Source of the DNA: Sphingopyxis sp. BE259
GTDB lineage: Bacteria; Pseudomonadota; Alphaproteobacteria; Sphingomonadales; Sphingomonadaceae
Reading direction: 5' to 3'
Assembly: GCF_031457495.1 (NCBI RefSeq)
Contig: NZ_JAVDWM010000001.1
Coordinates: 3,026,001 to 3,090,000, forward strand
DNA: 64,000 nucleotides
The notes beneath the pieces were generated by a model that did no database searches, was not told where the DNA came from, and was given only the letters and a program-made list of their open reading frames with translations. This document shows, piece after piece, positions 10,193 through 18,777 of this stretch (position 1 is the stretch's first letter; each line of letters starts with the position of its first letter). A program made the translations under genes and the position numbers.

Positions 10193-10497
10193 AAGGTCAC
10201 CAACACGTCGTCGCCATCGACCCGCGCCGGGAAGCGTTGGAGCACGATCGAATCATCCTCGCCGCAAAGCCCCGTGTTCAGATCGAAGGTCCAGCCATGC
10301 CATGGACAAGTGAGAATGCATTTCTCCACCTCGCCCTCGTGAAGCGGCCCCTCGGCGTGGGGACATTGCCCTTGGGTCGCCACGACCTTCCCTTCGCAAA
10401 GAAAAAGCGCGACTTCGACGCCTTCGATCTCGGTCAACACCGGCTCGCCAGCTTCCAGTGCCGCGAGCGAGCCCGCGCGATGTTCGGTCCCGCTCAT
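10189..10497 (-). CDS. Rieske [2Fe-2S] ferredoxin
   Basis: 102-aa soluble Rieske protein of the biphenyl-dioxygenase ferredoxin type. Both cluster-binding boxes are intact: C45-P-H47 and C64-P-W-H67. The start ATG at 10495-10497 overlaps the P450 stop (ATGA); an upstream in-frame extension would lie in the P450 gene. No ring-hydroxylating dioxygenase is nearby, so the natural partner by position is the P450, or the FAD-linked oxidase whose gene it overlaps downstream. Confidence 0.9.
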   Translation of the reverse strand: MSGTEHRAGSLAALEAGEPVLTEIEGVEVALFLCEGKVVATQGQCPHAEGPLHEGEVEKCILTCPWHGWTFDLNTGLCGEDDSIVLQRFPARVDGDDVLVTL

Positions 10498-11723
10498 CGG
10501 GCCTTGAACCGGACCGGAAGGGTTTTCGGACCCCGCGCGAAATAGCTGTCCATCCACTGTACGTCATCGCTGATCGGCAGCAGTTCCTCGAACCGTTCGA
10601 GAAGAATCTGGAGTGCGGCTCGCGCCTCCATTCGCGACAGGAAAGAGCCGAGACAGAAGTGCGGCCCCTGCCCAAACGACATGATTTCCTTGGGATTGCG
10701 ATCCCATCGGAAGCGCTCCGACTCGTCGAACTTGCGCTCGTCATGGTTGGCTGAACCAAGCAGGGGCAGAACCAGGGAGCCCTTGGGGATCATGGTTCCG
10801 GCAAGCTCCGTATCGCACATCGTGTGCCGGAACAGCATCTGGACGGGCCCGTCGAAGCGGAGGACTTCCTCGAGCACCGTCGGGATTCGCGCGGGGTCGT
10901 CGCGCACCGCCGCCAGCGCATCGGGGTTACGCTTGAAATGCGCAAAGGTGATGCCAAGCAGATTCGTCGTCGTCTCGACGCCGCCGATGAGCAGCAGGAT
11001 CGCGAGATTGAGCACCTCGCTCCGCGTCAAGCGCTCGCCATTGACCTCGGCCTGGATGAAACCGCTGATCAAGTCGTCGCGCGGCTCTGCGACGCGCTGG
11101 TCGTAGATATCCTCGAAATAGGCGCGGATCGCCTTCGAACTACGCTCGATTTCGGCGAGGCGTCCTGGACCATAGGCCGCCCGATTGCCAGCCGACAGAA
11201 GATCATCGACCCAATGTTTGAAGTCCACCCGTCGCGCAAGGTCAACGCCGATGACATCGGCAACGACCGAGACCGGAAAAAGCGCCGAAAATTCCCAGAC
11301 GAAATCGAACTCGCCCGAGGATCCATGCTTCTCGAAGATGGCGTCGATCAGCTCGTTCGCCACCGACACGATCTTTCCCTGGAGCGCGCCGACCCGGCTC
11401 GGCACGAAAGCACTGTTGGCAAGCTTGCGAATGCGCATATGGCCGGGCGGGTCGAGCGAGATCATCGGCGCCACTTCTGGAACGGGATCATATTCGCCGA
11501 GAAGTGCAGGCCAGAACTGCGACGACGAGAAGGTCTTGCCGTCCTTGAGGACCGCGGTGACGTCGTCCCACCGCGACACCGCAAATCCCTGCATCGTGTC
11601 CAGCCAGTGGACCGGCGCCTCGGCGCGGAGCTGGGCATAATGCGGATAGGGGTTCGAGGTGATCGCGGGATCGAGCGGATTATAAGTGATCGCCGACTTT
11701 TCGATCGTGGCAGTGTCGCTCAT
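10494..11723 (-). CDS. Cytochrome P450
   Basis: Soluble bacterial class I-type cytochrome P450, 409 aa. Oxygen-activation helix GGVETTTN, the ExxR pair in EEVLR, and the haem loop FGQGPHFCLGSF with axial Cys357 are all present. ATG at 11721-11723 overlaps the stop of the NTF2-like gene; the longer open frame upstream is a shadow of that gene. It is followed directly by the Rieske ferredoxin gene. Likely the first hydroxylation of the substrate in this operon; no ferredoxin reductase is seen in the window. Confidence 0.93.
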   Translation of the reverse strand: MSDTATIEKSAITYNPLDPAITSNPYPHYAQLRAEAPVHWLDTMQGFAVSRWDDVTAVLKDGKTFSSSQFWPALLGEYDPVPEVAPMISLDPPGHMRIRKLANSAFVPSRVGALQGKIVSVANELIDAIFEKHGSSGEFDFVWEFSALFPVSVVADVIGVDLARRVDFKHWVDDLLSAGNRAAYGPGRLAEIERSSKAIRAYFEDIYDQRVAEPRDDLISGFIQAEVNGERLTRSEVLNLAILLLIGGVETTTNLLGITFAHFKRNPDALAAVRDDPARIPTVLEEVLRFDGPVQMLFRHTMCDTELAGTMIPKGSLVLPLLGSANHDERKFDESERFRWDRNPKEIMSFGQGPHFCLGSFLSRMEARAALQILLERFEELLPISDDVQWMDSYFARGPKTLPVRFKAR

Positions 11724-12151
11724 TGCGCAGCCTCCGTGGCGGGAACCGCACCGAGCTGCTGAAACACCGGTATCGCATCCCAGATGCTGCGCTCTAGGAT
11801 GATCTTGCCCTGCTCGTTCCAACCCATCACGGTGACCCCGCGGGTCTTGGTGATCTTGCCGGCGGCGGGAATGCCGAGAAAGTCGCCGGCGTGCTTCGTC
11901 TCCCAGGTCCATTGAAAGGAGCCCAACCGCGCGTCGCCGACATAGTCGAACACATCGAACTTGTTGTAGCTCGCCGCGGGATCCTCGATAATGAAGCCTT
12001 CGAAGAAGCTGCGCAGCGCGGCGAGATCGCCGTTGATCTGCAGGTCGAAGTTGACGTCCTCGAACTGGATGCCGGGATCATAGAGCGTCATCAGCTCGTC
12101 GGTGCCGTCGGCGAACAGGCCGATCCAATACTGCGCCCATTTGAGATTCAT
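11720..12151 (-). CDS. NTF2-like (SnoaL-type) protein, copy 1
   Basis: 143-aa cone-shaped NTF2/SnoaL-fold protein, first gene of the minus-strand operon. By eye about 63 of roughly 140 aligned positions are identical to the 143-aa protein at 17582-18013, including the block WTWE...DFLG.PAAGK and LERS.WD. Shine-Dalgarno GGAGAG lies ahead of ATG 12149-12151. Members of this fold act as hydratases, isomerases or carriers of hydrophobic ligands; the function here is unknown. Its stop overlaps the P450 start (ATGA). Confidence 0.8.
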   Translation of the reverse strand: MNLKWAQYWIGLFADGTDELMTLYDPGIQFEDVNFDLQINGDLAALRSFFEGFIIEDPAASYNKFDVFDYVGDARLGSFQWTWETKHAGDFLGIPAAGKITKTRGVTVMGWNEQGKIILERSIWDAIPVFQQLGAVPATEAAQ

Positions 12152-12537
12152 TTTCTCTCTCCAATAGCAGCCCGATATATTTCGGGTCCCTCGACTGTCT
12201 TCGTTGCGGTCGGACCATGCAAGGCCTCGGCCTATCGAAGCGGCTTTGTGGGACCAGCCTAAGCGTGCAGAATTTGCCCCGCTATATCCGCGCGGAACAG
12301 CGCGTGCCTTTTCGTGCCAAAAATACCGGCCTCAAAGACGTGGATTGGCGATGGTGCAACGCACAAAAGCCAAAAATGAGACTTTCCGAACCGAATCATT
12401 TGTCCCGCTGGGGCAATCGCTGTCACGCACGGGCATTTCAATGGAGAGGCATTGCTGGTCTTTAGAACCGCAGTGGTAGACCATCGCCGGGGCAGAAACT
12501 CCGGACACAAGATGGAACCGTCGGGAGAGGGATTGAT
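12152..12537. other. Divergent promoter region between two catabolic operons
   Basis: 386 bp without a supported gene, lying between the minus-strand P450 operon and the plus-strand TonB-receptor operon. It should hold the promoters of both. The only clear local symmetry I see is CCCGA-N6-TCGGG at 12171-12186. The right part carries the Shine-Dalgarno GGGAGAGG (about 12522-12529) of the receptor gene. Confidence 0.6.
12171..12186. promoter_or_regulatory. Small inverted repeat upstream of the P450 operon
   Basis: CCCGA TATATT TCGGG, perfect 5-bp arms around an AT-rich centre, 20-35 bp upstream of the NTF2-like start. It could be an operator or part of a -10 region; no regulator can be assigned. 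Confidence 0.3.
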
Positions 12538-14823
12538 ATGCTAAAGACCATATTTCTGCGCGCATCTTCGGCCGCGGCCTTGGCCGCTCCATTCATTTGT
12601 TCCCCTGCGATGGCGCAGACCGCTCCCGCAGCGGAAAGCAGCAGCACTGGGGTCGAAGAAATCATCGTGACCGCAACGAAGCGGGACGAAAATCTCGTGC
12701 AGGTGCCGATCTCGGTCAGCGTCGTTACCGAGGCGGCGATCGCGGAGCGCGGGATCACCCGCCCGGCCGATTTCCTCGGCGCTACCCCCAACGTCACTTT
12801 CATTGAGGACAATGCGGGCGAGGCCTATATCAATATCCGCGGCCAGACGTCGGTCCGCAACTCGGATCCCAACGTGGCGATTGTCATCGATGGCGTGACC
12901 CTGTCCAGCGTCAAGCCGTTCAACCAGGACCTTTTCGGCATCCAGCAAATCGAAGTCCTGAAGGGACCGCAGAGCGCCCTTTACGGACGCAATGCCGCTG
13001 CGGGCGCGATCGTCGTGACGACGAAGAAGCCGGGTGACGAATTCGAAGGCAATGTCGTCGCGGCCTATGGCAATTTCGACACCAAACGCATCAGCTCAAC
13101 CCTTAGCGGTCCTATCAGCGAAAATCTCGGTTTCACCGTCGCTGGCTCCTTCCGCGACACCGACGGACCGTTCACCAACATCGTCACCGGCGAAAAGGTC
13201 CAGCGGTTCACAAGCTACAATGGCCGCGGACGCCTTCTCTATGACAATGACAATGGCCTCACGATCGATTTCAAAGTCGGTGGACACAAGTCCAAAGGCG
13301 GCGGCAGCGCCTATAACGCCCAGATTGCCGGCACCGGTATCGGCGGCCTTCCCGCCAATCCTCCGGTCCTCGACGCCAACTTCGCCGACATGGACTTTAT
13401 CTCGAATGTCCGCGGGGTCTTCCGCGAGAACTTCGTCGATGCGACGCTCAAGATCGACTATGACTTCGATTGGGCGACCTTCACCTCGATTTCGGGTTTC
13501 AACCGCCTCAACCAATATTTCGCAAGCGATTCACCGCCCTATGTCCCCGACAGCGGAACAGCGGGAGCAAACGTCCAGCAATATACCTATCTCGACAAGA
13601 ATTACTCGCAAGAGGTCCGTTTGACCTCGGCGTCGGACGGTCGGTTCCGCTGGCAGGTTGGATTCTACTACCTGCGCTTCACACGCAACCAAACGAGCAA
13701 GATCAGCATCGACAGCGACGGGATGTTGCCCGAGGACCCGCGGGTTATCGATCCCGTCGGATCGACCCGCCCGACCGTGTCGTTCAGCAACCCGCTGTAT
13801 CGCACGACGAGCTATGCGCCCTTTGCCAGCCTGCAGTTCGACGTGACCGACCAGCTCCACTTCAATCTCGCGGGCCGCTACGACACTGAAAAGCGTTCAA
13901 TCGCCGAGGCCGCGTCGTCGGCGATCAACCCGCTCACCGGCGTGAGCTACAACAATTGCATCGCGCTCACCGGCCAGACGATCGACCAGTGCAACGCGAC
14001 GCGCACCTTCAAGCAGTTCGAACCGAAAGCGAGCGTCTCTTATGATATCTCGCGTGACGCAAGCGTCTATGCGAGCTTCGGCAAGGGCTTCAAATCGGGC
14101 GGCTTTAACCCGATCGGGTCGCGGCAGGCGCTGATAGCTGCGGCGCAGGCGGCCGGGCTTCCCGCAAGTTCGGTCTATGTTCAGGACGGCTTCGACAAGG
14201 AGGTCTCGACCTCTTACGAGATCGGCGCAAAGGCGCGGCTTTTCGATCGCCGTCTCGCGATCAACGCTGCCGTGTTCAAGACCGACATCTCGGGCGCCCA
14301 GCAGTTCGAATTCTACCCGACCGTCGGCCTCCAGACGACGATCGGCATCGACAAGGTCAAGCTGAAGGGCTTCGATATCGACTTCGACCTTCAACTCCCG
14401 ACCGGCACCCGTCTGTTCGGCGGCTATGGCTACACCCACGGCCGTGTCAGCAATTTTGCCGGCAACCCGGCCTTTAACGGCAACGTCGCGCCGGGCGCGT
14501 TCAAATCGACGCTGTCACTCGGCGCGAGCCAGACAATCGAACTTGGCGACGACCTCAAGCTCGTCCCAAGGGTCGAGTTCAACCATTTCGGATCGATCTG
14601 GTGGGACGTCGCCAACACGCCCGGCACCCGGCGGAAGCCGCTCAGCCTTCTCAAGGCCCGGCTCTCCCTCAAGAGCGGCGACCGCTGGGAAATCTCCGCC
14701 TTTGGCGATAATCTGACCAACGAGAAATATTTCCAGGAAGTCGTGCCGCTGCTCGGTTTCTTCACGGTCAACTACCGAGGTCCGACCCGTTCCTACGGCG
14801 TCGAAGCCCGCCTGAATTTCTGA
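12538..14823 (+). CDS. TonB-dependent outer-membrane receptor
   Basis: 761-aa outer-membrane receptor. Signal peptide ending near PAMAQT (about residue 26), a TonB box EEIIVTATKR, a plug domain with VLKGPQSALYGRNAAAG, then a beta-barrel ending in the aromatic C-terminus (VEARLNF). It should import the large or hydrophobic substrate handled by the two flanking operons. ATG 12538-12540 has a strong Shine-Dalgarno GGGAGAGG. It is divergent from the P450 operon and is followed by a GC-rich hairpin. Confidence 0.93.
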   Translation: MLKTIFLRASSAAALAAPFICSPAMAQTAPAAESSSTGVEEIIVTATKRDENLVQVPISVSVVTEAAIAERGITRPADFLGATPNVTFIEDNAGEAYINIRGQTSVRNSDPNVAIVIDGVTLSSVKPFNQDLFGIQQIEVLKGPQSALYGRNAAAGAIVVTTKKPGDEFEGNVVAAYGNFDTKRISSTLSGPISENLGFTVAGSFRDTDGPFTNIVTGEKVQRFTSYNGRGRLLYDNDNGLTIDFKVGGHKSKGGGSAYNAQIAGTGIGGLPANPPVLDANFADMDFISNVRGVFRENFVDATLKIDYDFDWATFTSISGFNRLNQYFASDSPPYVPDSGTAGANVQQYTYLDKNYSQEVRLTSASDGRFRWQVGFYYLRFTRNQTSKISIDSDGMLPEDPRVIDPVGSTRPTVSFSNPLYRTTSYAPFASLQFDVTDQLHFNLAGRYDTEKRSIAEAASSAINPLTGVSYNNCIALTGQTIDQCNATRTFKQFEPKASVSYDISRDASVYASFGKGFKSGGFNPIGSRQALIAAAQAAGLPASSVYVQDGFDKEVSTSYEIGAKARLFDRRLAINAAVFKTDISGAQQFEFYPTVGLQTTIGIDKVKLKGFDIDFDLQLPTGTRLFGGYGYTHGRVSNFAGNPAFNGNVAPGAFKSTLSLGASQTIELGDDLKLVPRVEFNHFGSIWWDVANTPGTRRKPLSLLKARLSLKSGDRWEISAFGDNLTNEKYFQEVVPLLGFFTVNYRGPTRSYGVEARLNF

Positions 14824-14827
14824 CCAA

Positions 14828-14859
14828 GGCGGCGCGCCGGAGTCCGCCCGCGCGCCGCC
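14828..14859 (+). terminator. GC-rich hairpin after the TonB receptor (no T-tract)
   Basis: Perfect 10-bp arms GGCGGCGCGC (14828-14837) and GCGCGCCGCC (14850-14859) with a 12-nt loop, five bases after the receptor stop and 17 bases before the next ATG. There is no run of T, so it may be an mRNA-stabilising or attenuating hairpin rather than a full terminator. Confidence 0.55.
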
Positions 14860-14876
14860 GACCCGGAACCGATATC

Positions 14877-16079
14877 ATGACCCAAAAAACGATCGATAAG
14901 GATCGTCCGACGTCGGACTGGATTACGGCTCTGAGCCAACGCTTTCCGGTCGAGCGTGAAATCGATCGGGTGCTCCGACGCAAACTTGAGATGCGCGCAG
15001 GTCCACCCTTTTCCGGGGCCAGCCTCGATGAGCTGGTTGCGGGTGTGAACGCGCTCATCGCCGCGCACCATCAAGGCTCCTTCTCGATCGCCGAAGCGCA
15101 TTGGCTGACCGGCGGTGCCTCGAAGCTGCAGATGGCCTTCACGCTGGACTGGACGCCGCCCCACGGCTCGCCGTCACGCACGAAGCTCGTCCTGAGAATG
15201 GAGCCTGCGGCCTCGGTTTGCGAAACGAGCCGCCTTCGCGAGCATCAGATGCTGAAGATGTTCGAGGGTCGTGTCCCGGTCCCCAAACCCTATTGGGTCG
15301 ATCCGACTGGCAAGTTTCTCCCCTATCCCGCGCTGGTTTACGGATTCAGCGAAGGCGTGACCAAGCCAACGCTATCTGTAAGCAATGTAACGGGGCTCGG
15401 CACCAATCTCGGGGCGGATCTGCGCTCCCGCCTGGCGCCACAATTCCTGTCGCAGATCGCGGCGATCCACCTCGCCCCCGTCGACGACCCGGCCCTCACC
15501 GCGTTCGACATTCCCGATGCCCCCACGCGCGCCGCCGAGTGGGCGCTCAACTGGTGGGAGCGTGTGTGGGAGGAGGACGCCGGCGAGGAGGTTCCGCTGA
15601 TGCGACTCGCTGCCGCATGGATGCGCTGCAATCTCCCGGAGACCGACCGCCTGTCGGTCGTGCACGCGGACTTTCGGACGGGCAATTTCCTGTTCGACGA
15701 GAAGGAAGGGAAGATCACCGCCTGGCTCGACTGGGAGCTCGCGCACATAGGCGATCGCCACGAGGACCTCGCCTGGTCGATGAGCCCCGCCTTCGGCCAT
15801 TATGCCGAAGAAGGCGGGGGTTTTCTGACCTGCGGCCTGTTGTCCGAGAGCGAATTCCTCACCCGTTACGAGGAGGCGTCCGGCCTGCCTATTGTTCCCG
15901 CAACGCTTCATTTCTACCGCATTCTTGCGGCTTATAAGGCGATCGTAATCGTGCTGGGTGCAGGTTATCGAAATGCGCGCAACGGCAAGTCGCACCAGGA
16001 TGTGCTGCTCGTCTGGCTCATGGGCCTTGCCTATCCGCTGCTCGAAGAGCTGCGCTCCAGGCTCGAGGAGGTCTGCTGA
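14877..16079 (+). CDS. Phosphotransferase family protein (APH fold)
   Basis: 400-aa protein with an aminoglycoside-phosphotransferase/choline-kinase fold. The catalytic loop HADFRTGN and the metal-binding Asp in WLDWELA are present. Relatives near acyl-CoA and steroid-type catabolic genes are common in actinobacteria and sphingomonads, where they probably phosphorylate an alcohol before elimination rather than an antibiotic. ATG 14877-14879 follows the hairpin; its stop overlaps the next ATG by one base (TGATG). Confidence 0.85.
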   Translation: MTQKTIDKDRPTSDWITALSQRFPVEREIDRVLRRKLEMRAGPPFSGASLDELVAGVNALIAAHHQGSFSIAEAHWLTGGASKLQMAFTLDWTPPHGSPSRTKLVLRMEPAASVCETSRLREHQMLKMFEGRVPVPKPYWVDPTGKFLPYPALVYGFSEGVTKPTLSVSNVTGLGTNLGADLRSRLAPQFLSQIAAIHLAPVDDPALTAFDIPDAPTRAAEWALNWWERVWEEDAGEEVPLMRLAAAWMRCNLPETDRLSVVHADFRTGNFLFDEKEGKITAWLDWELAHIGDRHEDLAWSMSPAFGHYAEEGGGFLTCGLLSESEFLTRYEEASGLPIVPATLHFYRILAAYKAIVIVLGAGYRNARNGKSHQDVLLVWLMGLAYPLLEELRSRLEEVC

Positions 16080-16612
16080 TGCAGATTCGAACCGAACTCG
16101 CATTGCAGGCGGTGCTCAAATCACTGACCGAGGTGATCGCTCCGGCCATCGATCGCGGCGACAAGATGGCGCAGGAGCAGATCGGTCTGGTTGTCGGCCT
16201 TTTGACCCTCATCTCCACCAGACTGCCGGTCGCCTTCGCGTATGATTGCGATGAACTGGCCCGGCTGATCGAGCTTGCGAAACAGATCGCGCCCGCTGCC
16301 GGGTCGGACGAACTTGAGGCAGCTGTCGAGCGGGGCGCCGGAATATGGCAGCGCGCGCTAGTCTCTCCCGCGGACCTGACCGCGGCGATCAAGGACCTTC
16401 GTGGCGTAATCGGCAATGCCGCCAGTACATTGCCCGCGCGCACCGACGCGGCGGCAAGAGCCGCAACGCGTGCGGTGCTCCAGGCTGCATCCGAGCAGCT
16501 GCTTCGCGAGCGAAGCTGGGTCCTGATGCAGGGTTGGGAGAGCGAGCCTGCCACCGTGCCCGATCTGGAGGGTCTGCTCGCTCCGTCAGCCGGGCGGTGG
16601 CCAACCGCATGA
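16079..16612 (+). CDS. Hypothetical protein in the TonB/kinase operon
   Basis: 177 aa, largely helical and alanine-rich; I do not recognise a family. No signal peptide or membrane helix is evident. It is tightly coupled on both sides: TGATG with the kinase gene upstream and ATGA with the DUF7064-like gene downstream. This supports it as a real gene, possibly an accessory or partner of the kinase. Function unknown. Confidence 0.7.
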   Translation: MQIRTELALQAVLKSLTEVIAPAIDRGDKMAQEQIGLVVGLLTLISTRLPVAFAYDCDELARLIELAKQIAPAAGSDELEAAVERGAGIWQRALVSPADLTAAIKDLRGVIGNAASTLPARTDAAARAATRAVLQAASEQLLRERSWVLMQGWESEPATVPDLEGLLAPSAGRWPTA

Positions 16613-17571
16613 TCGAGGCGAAGGATGCCGAGTTCCACATCGTCCCGGATGAGCATCGCGAAACCTGGGCCGAGACCAATTATTTCCCCTTCTGGCTCCC
16701 GGAAGCGGGCCTGTCGGGCGCTGTCTACAATGTGTTCCGCCCCGGTCTTGGCGTCTGTCTTAGCGACATCACGATATTCGATCATTGCGCGTCGCACTGG
16801 GAGGGCCTCGCCTACACCGATAATCAGCAGCATATCCCCTGCCCCTCGAGCCTCGCCCGTTACTCGCTCCGGAACGGCGTGACCGTCGAGGCGATGAACG
16901 CACCGCAGGACTATCAGGTCGACTATGTCGGCATCGACGACACCGAGTTTCATTTCCGATTCCGCGGCCTGATGCGGCCGCAGGATTTCAACGATCCCCA
17001 GCAGGACCCTCTGGCGCAAGGAAAAGGGTCTGCCGGTGCGTGGGACAAGGCATTCGATGGCCATTTCGACATGACGGGCCGGGTTGAAGGCGAACTCAAG
17101 CTTCGCGGCGTCACGCATCGCATTTCATGCCTCTCGACAATGGATCACAGCTGGGGTCCGCGCGCCGAGCGGAACAACGGCAGCGCGGTGTTCATTCAGG
17201 CGCATTTCGGCGACGATCTGTCGGTAAACGCGCTGATGATGCTCGATCCCGCCGACATGACACGCTTCGGTCCCGTCCTTCATGGCTATGTCATGCGAGA
17301 CGGCGAGGTCCGTGCCCTCGTCAAGGGCGAGGGTCGAAGCGAACGCACCGGCCCGCGACCCGATCGGTTCAGCCTGACGGTCGAGGACGAAGATGGCGCG
17401 CGTCTCGCACTTGCAGGCCATTTCGAGACTTGGGCTCCCTGGGCGCCCTATGCCAGTGTGCTCTACTATCAGGGCATGGCCAGGTGGGAGCATGAAGACC
17501 GGATCGGCACCGGCGCGTTTCAGGAAGTCATCAGCCGGGCGGCGATCGCGCGCCTGGGTCTCGCGCGATAA
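16609..17571 (+). CDS. DUF7064-like protein of catabolic operons
   Basis: 320-aa protein rich in beta-strand, with conserved-looking Trp/His/Asp clusters (DHCASHWEG, TMDHSWGPR). It resembles the uncharacterised DUF7064/7065 group, which has a lipocalin- or CrtC-like look; the family name is from memory and moderately sure. ATG at 16609-16611 overlaps the previous stop; the longer open frame upstream is a shadow. The group usually sits beside APH-fold kinases and SDRs, as here, but I know of no assigned reaction. Confidence 0.7.
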   Translation: MIEAKDAEFHIVPDEHRETWAETNYFPFWLPEAGLSGAVYNVFRPGLGVCLSDITIFDHCASHWEGLAYTDNQQHIPCPSSLARYSLRNGVTVEAMNAPQDYQVDYVGIDDTEFHFRFRGLMRPQDFNDPQQDPLAQGKGSAGAWDKAFDGHFDMTGRVEGELKLRGVTHRISCLSTMDHSWGPRAERNNGSAVFIQAHFGDDLSVNALMMLDPADMTRFGPVLHGYVMRDGEVRALVKGEGRSERTGPRPDRFSLTVEDEDGARLALAGHFETWAPWAPYASVLYYQGMARWEHEDRIGTGAFQEVISRAAIARLGLAR

Positions 17572-17581
17572 GGAGAATGTC

Positions 17582-18013
17582 ATGAATCTCGAATGGGAAC
17601 AAAATTGGCTCGAGCTTTTCGATAACCGGCTCGAAGAGCTGATGGCCAATTATCCCGAACGGTTCGAATATGAAGACATGAATTTCGGCGTCCGGATCGA
17701 CAATGATCGCGAAGCGCTGCGGCGCTGGTTCAAGACCTTCGAAAATGCCGACCCCAATGCGTCGCGCCATATCTTCAACGCCGCCCGCTACCATGGCGAC
17801 GAACGAGGCGGATGCCTCGAATGGACTTGGGAGATCGAACACCGGACCGATTTTCTGGGGCTTCCGGCGGCGGGAAAGAAGACTTTCGTTCGCGGAATGA
17901 CGATCCACGCTTTCGAGGACGGCAAGATCACGCTTGAACGAAGCCTCTGGGATACGGCGGCCCTCATGCGGCAGCTCGGATTGCAGGCGCCGCAAGAACT
18001 GGAATTTTCCTGA
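17582..18013 (+). CDS. NTF2-like (SnoaL-type) protein, copy 2
   Basis: 143 aa, paralogue of the protein at 11720-12151 with the same length and the shared blocks WTWE, DFLG.PAAGK and LERS.WD. The Shine-Dalgarno AGGAG lies about six bases before ATG 17582-17584. Its stop overlaps the SDR start (TGATG). Having one copy in each of two facing operons suggests two related substrates or a heteromer; the reaction is unknown. Confidence 0.8.
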   Translation: MNLEWEQNWLELFDNRLEELMANYPERFEYEDMNFGVRIDNDREALRRWFKTFENADPNASRHIFNAARYHGDERGGCLEWTWEIEHRTDFLGLPAAGKKTFVRGMTIHAFEDGKITLERSLWDTAALMRQLGLQAPQELEFS

Positions 18014-18777
18014 TGTTCGCGCTGGATGGAAAAGCCGCGATCGTCACCGGCGGCGGTTCGGGGATCGGAGCGTCCATCGCACAGCGCCTGCAGCGCGCGG
18101 GGGCTCGGGTCCTGATCGCGGACATTCACGATCATCAGGCCGACGCACACGCATGGGGCTGCGAATTCCGTCAGACCGATTGCTCGAACCCGGATGAAGT
18201 GACTGCGCTCTGCGCGGACGCGCTGACCCGGTTCGGCAAGCTCGACATTCTCGTCAACAATGCAGGCATCGCACAGGGCGCCTTGCTTGCCGATTCCGAC
18301 CCCGCCCGTTCCGAGCGTTTCTGGCGGCTTCACATCCTCGGCGTCCAGACTGGCATTCGCGAAGCCGCGCGCCGGATGAGTGCCGGCGGCGCGATCGTCA
18401 ACATTTCCTCGATCACCGCGGTCCGCGGCTTCGTGCAGTGGGGCGAATATGCCGCGACAAAGGCCGGCATCATATCGCTGACGCAGACTGCCGCGGTCGA
18501 ATATGGTCCCGCGGGCATCCGGGTGAACTGTGTCGCGCCGGGCATCATCGATACCCCGCTTGCGATGAACGAAGCGCCGGACATGGTCGCCCGCAATGCC
18601 AATGTGTTCACGCTGCTTGGCCGCATCGGCCGGCCCGAGGAGCTGGCAGCGGCCGTCCATTTCATGGTCAGCGACGACGCCAGCTATATCACCGGGCAGA
18701 CACTGCTCGTCGATGGCGGTTGGAGTGCCGGCCCCTCGATCAAGGGCATCGAACTCGCGCTCTCGACGAGCGATTAG
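18013..18777 (+). CDS. SDR-family oxidoreductase
   Basis: 254-aa classical SDR with TGGGSGIG at residues 12-19, NNAG, an active-site Ser in NISSIT, the Tyr/Lys pair in EYAATKAG, and the C-terminal TGQTLLVDGGW. NAD(P)-dependent oxidation or reduction of a hydroxy/keto intermediate. Last gene of the TonB-receptor operon; it converges with the AraC-type gene, with a 4-bp overlap of the two stops. Confidence 0.9.
   Translation: MFALDGKAAIVTGGGSGIGASIAQRLQRAGARVLIADIHDHQADAHAWGCEFRQTDCSNPDEVTALCADALTRFGKLDILVNNAGIAQGALLADSDPARSERFWRLHILGVQTGIREAARRMSAGGAIVNISSITAVRGFVQWGEYAATKAGIISLTQTAAVEYGPAGIRVNCVAPGIIDTPLAMNEAPDMVARNANVFTLLGRIGRPEELAAAVHFMVSDDASYITGQTLLVDGGWSAGPSIKGIELALSTSD

Noticed and set aside
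14877..16079. Aminoglycoside resistance gene
   Set aside because: The fold matches, but context is a catabolic operon and the sequence resembles acyl-CoA-pathway-associated phosphotransferases; resistance is not supported.
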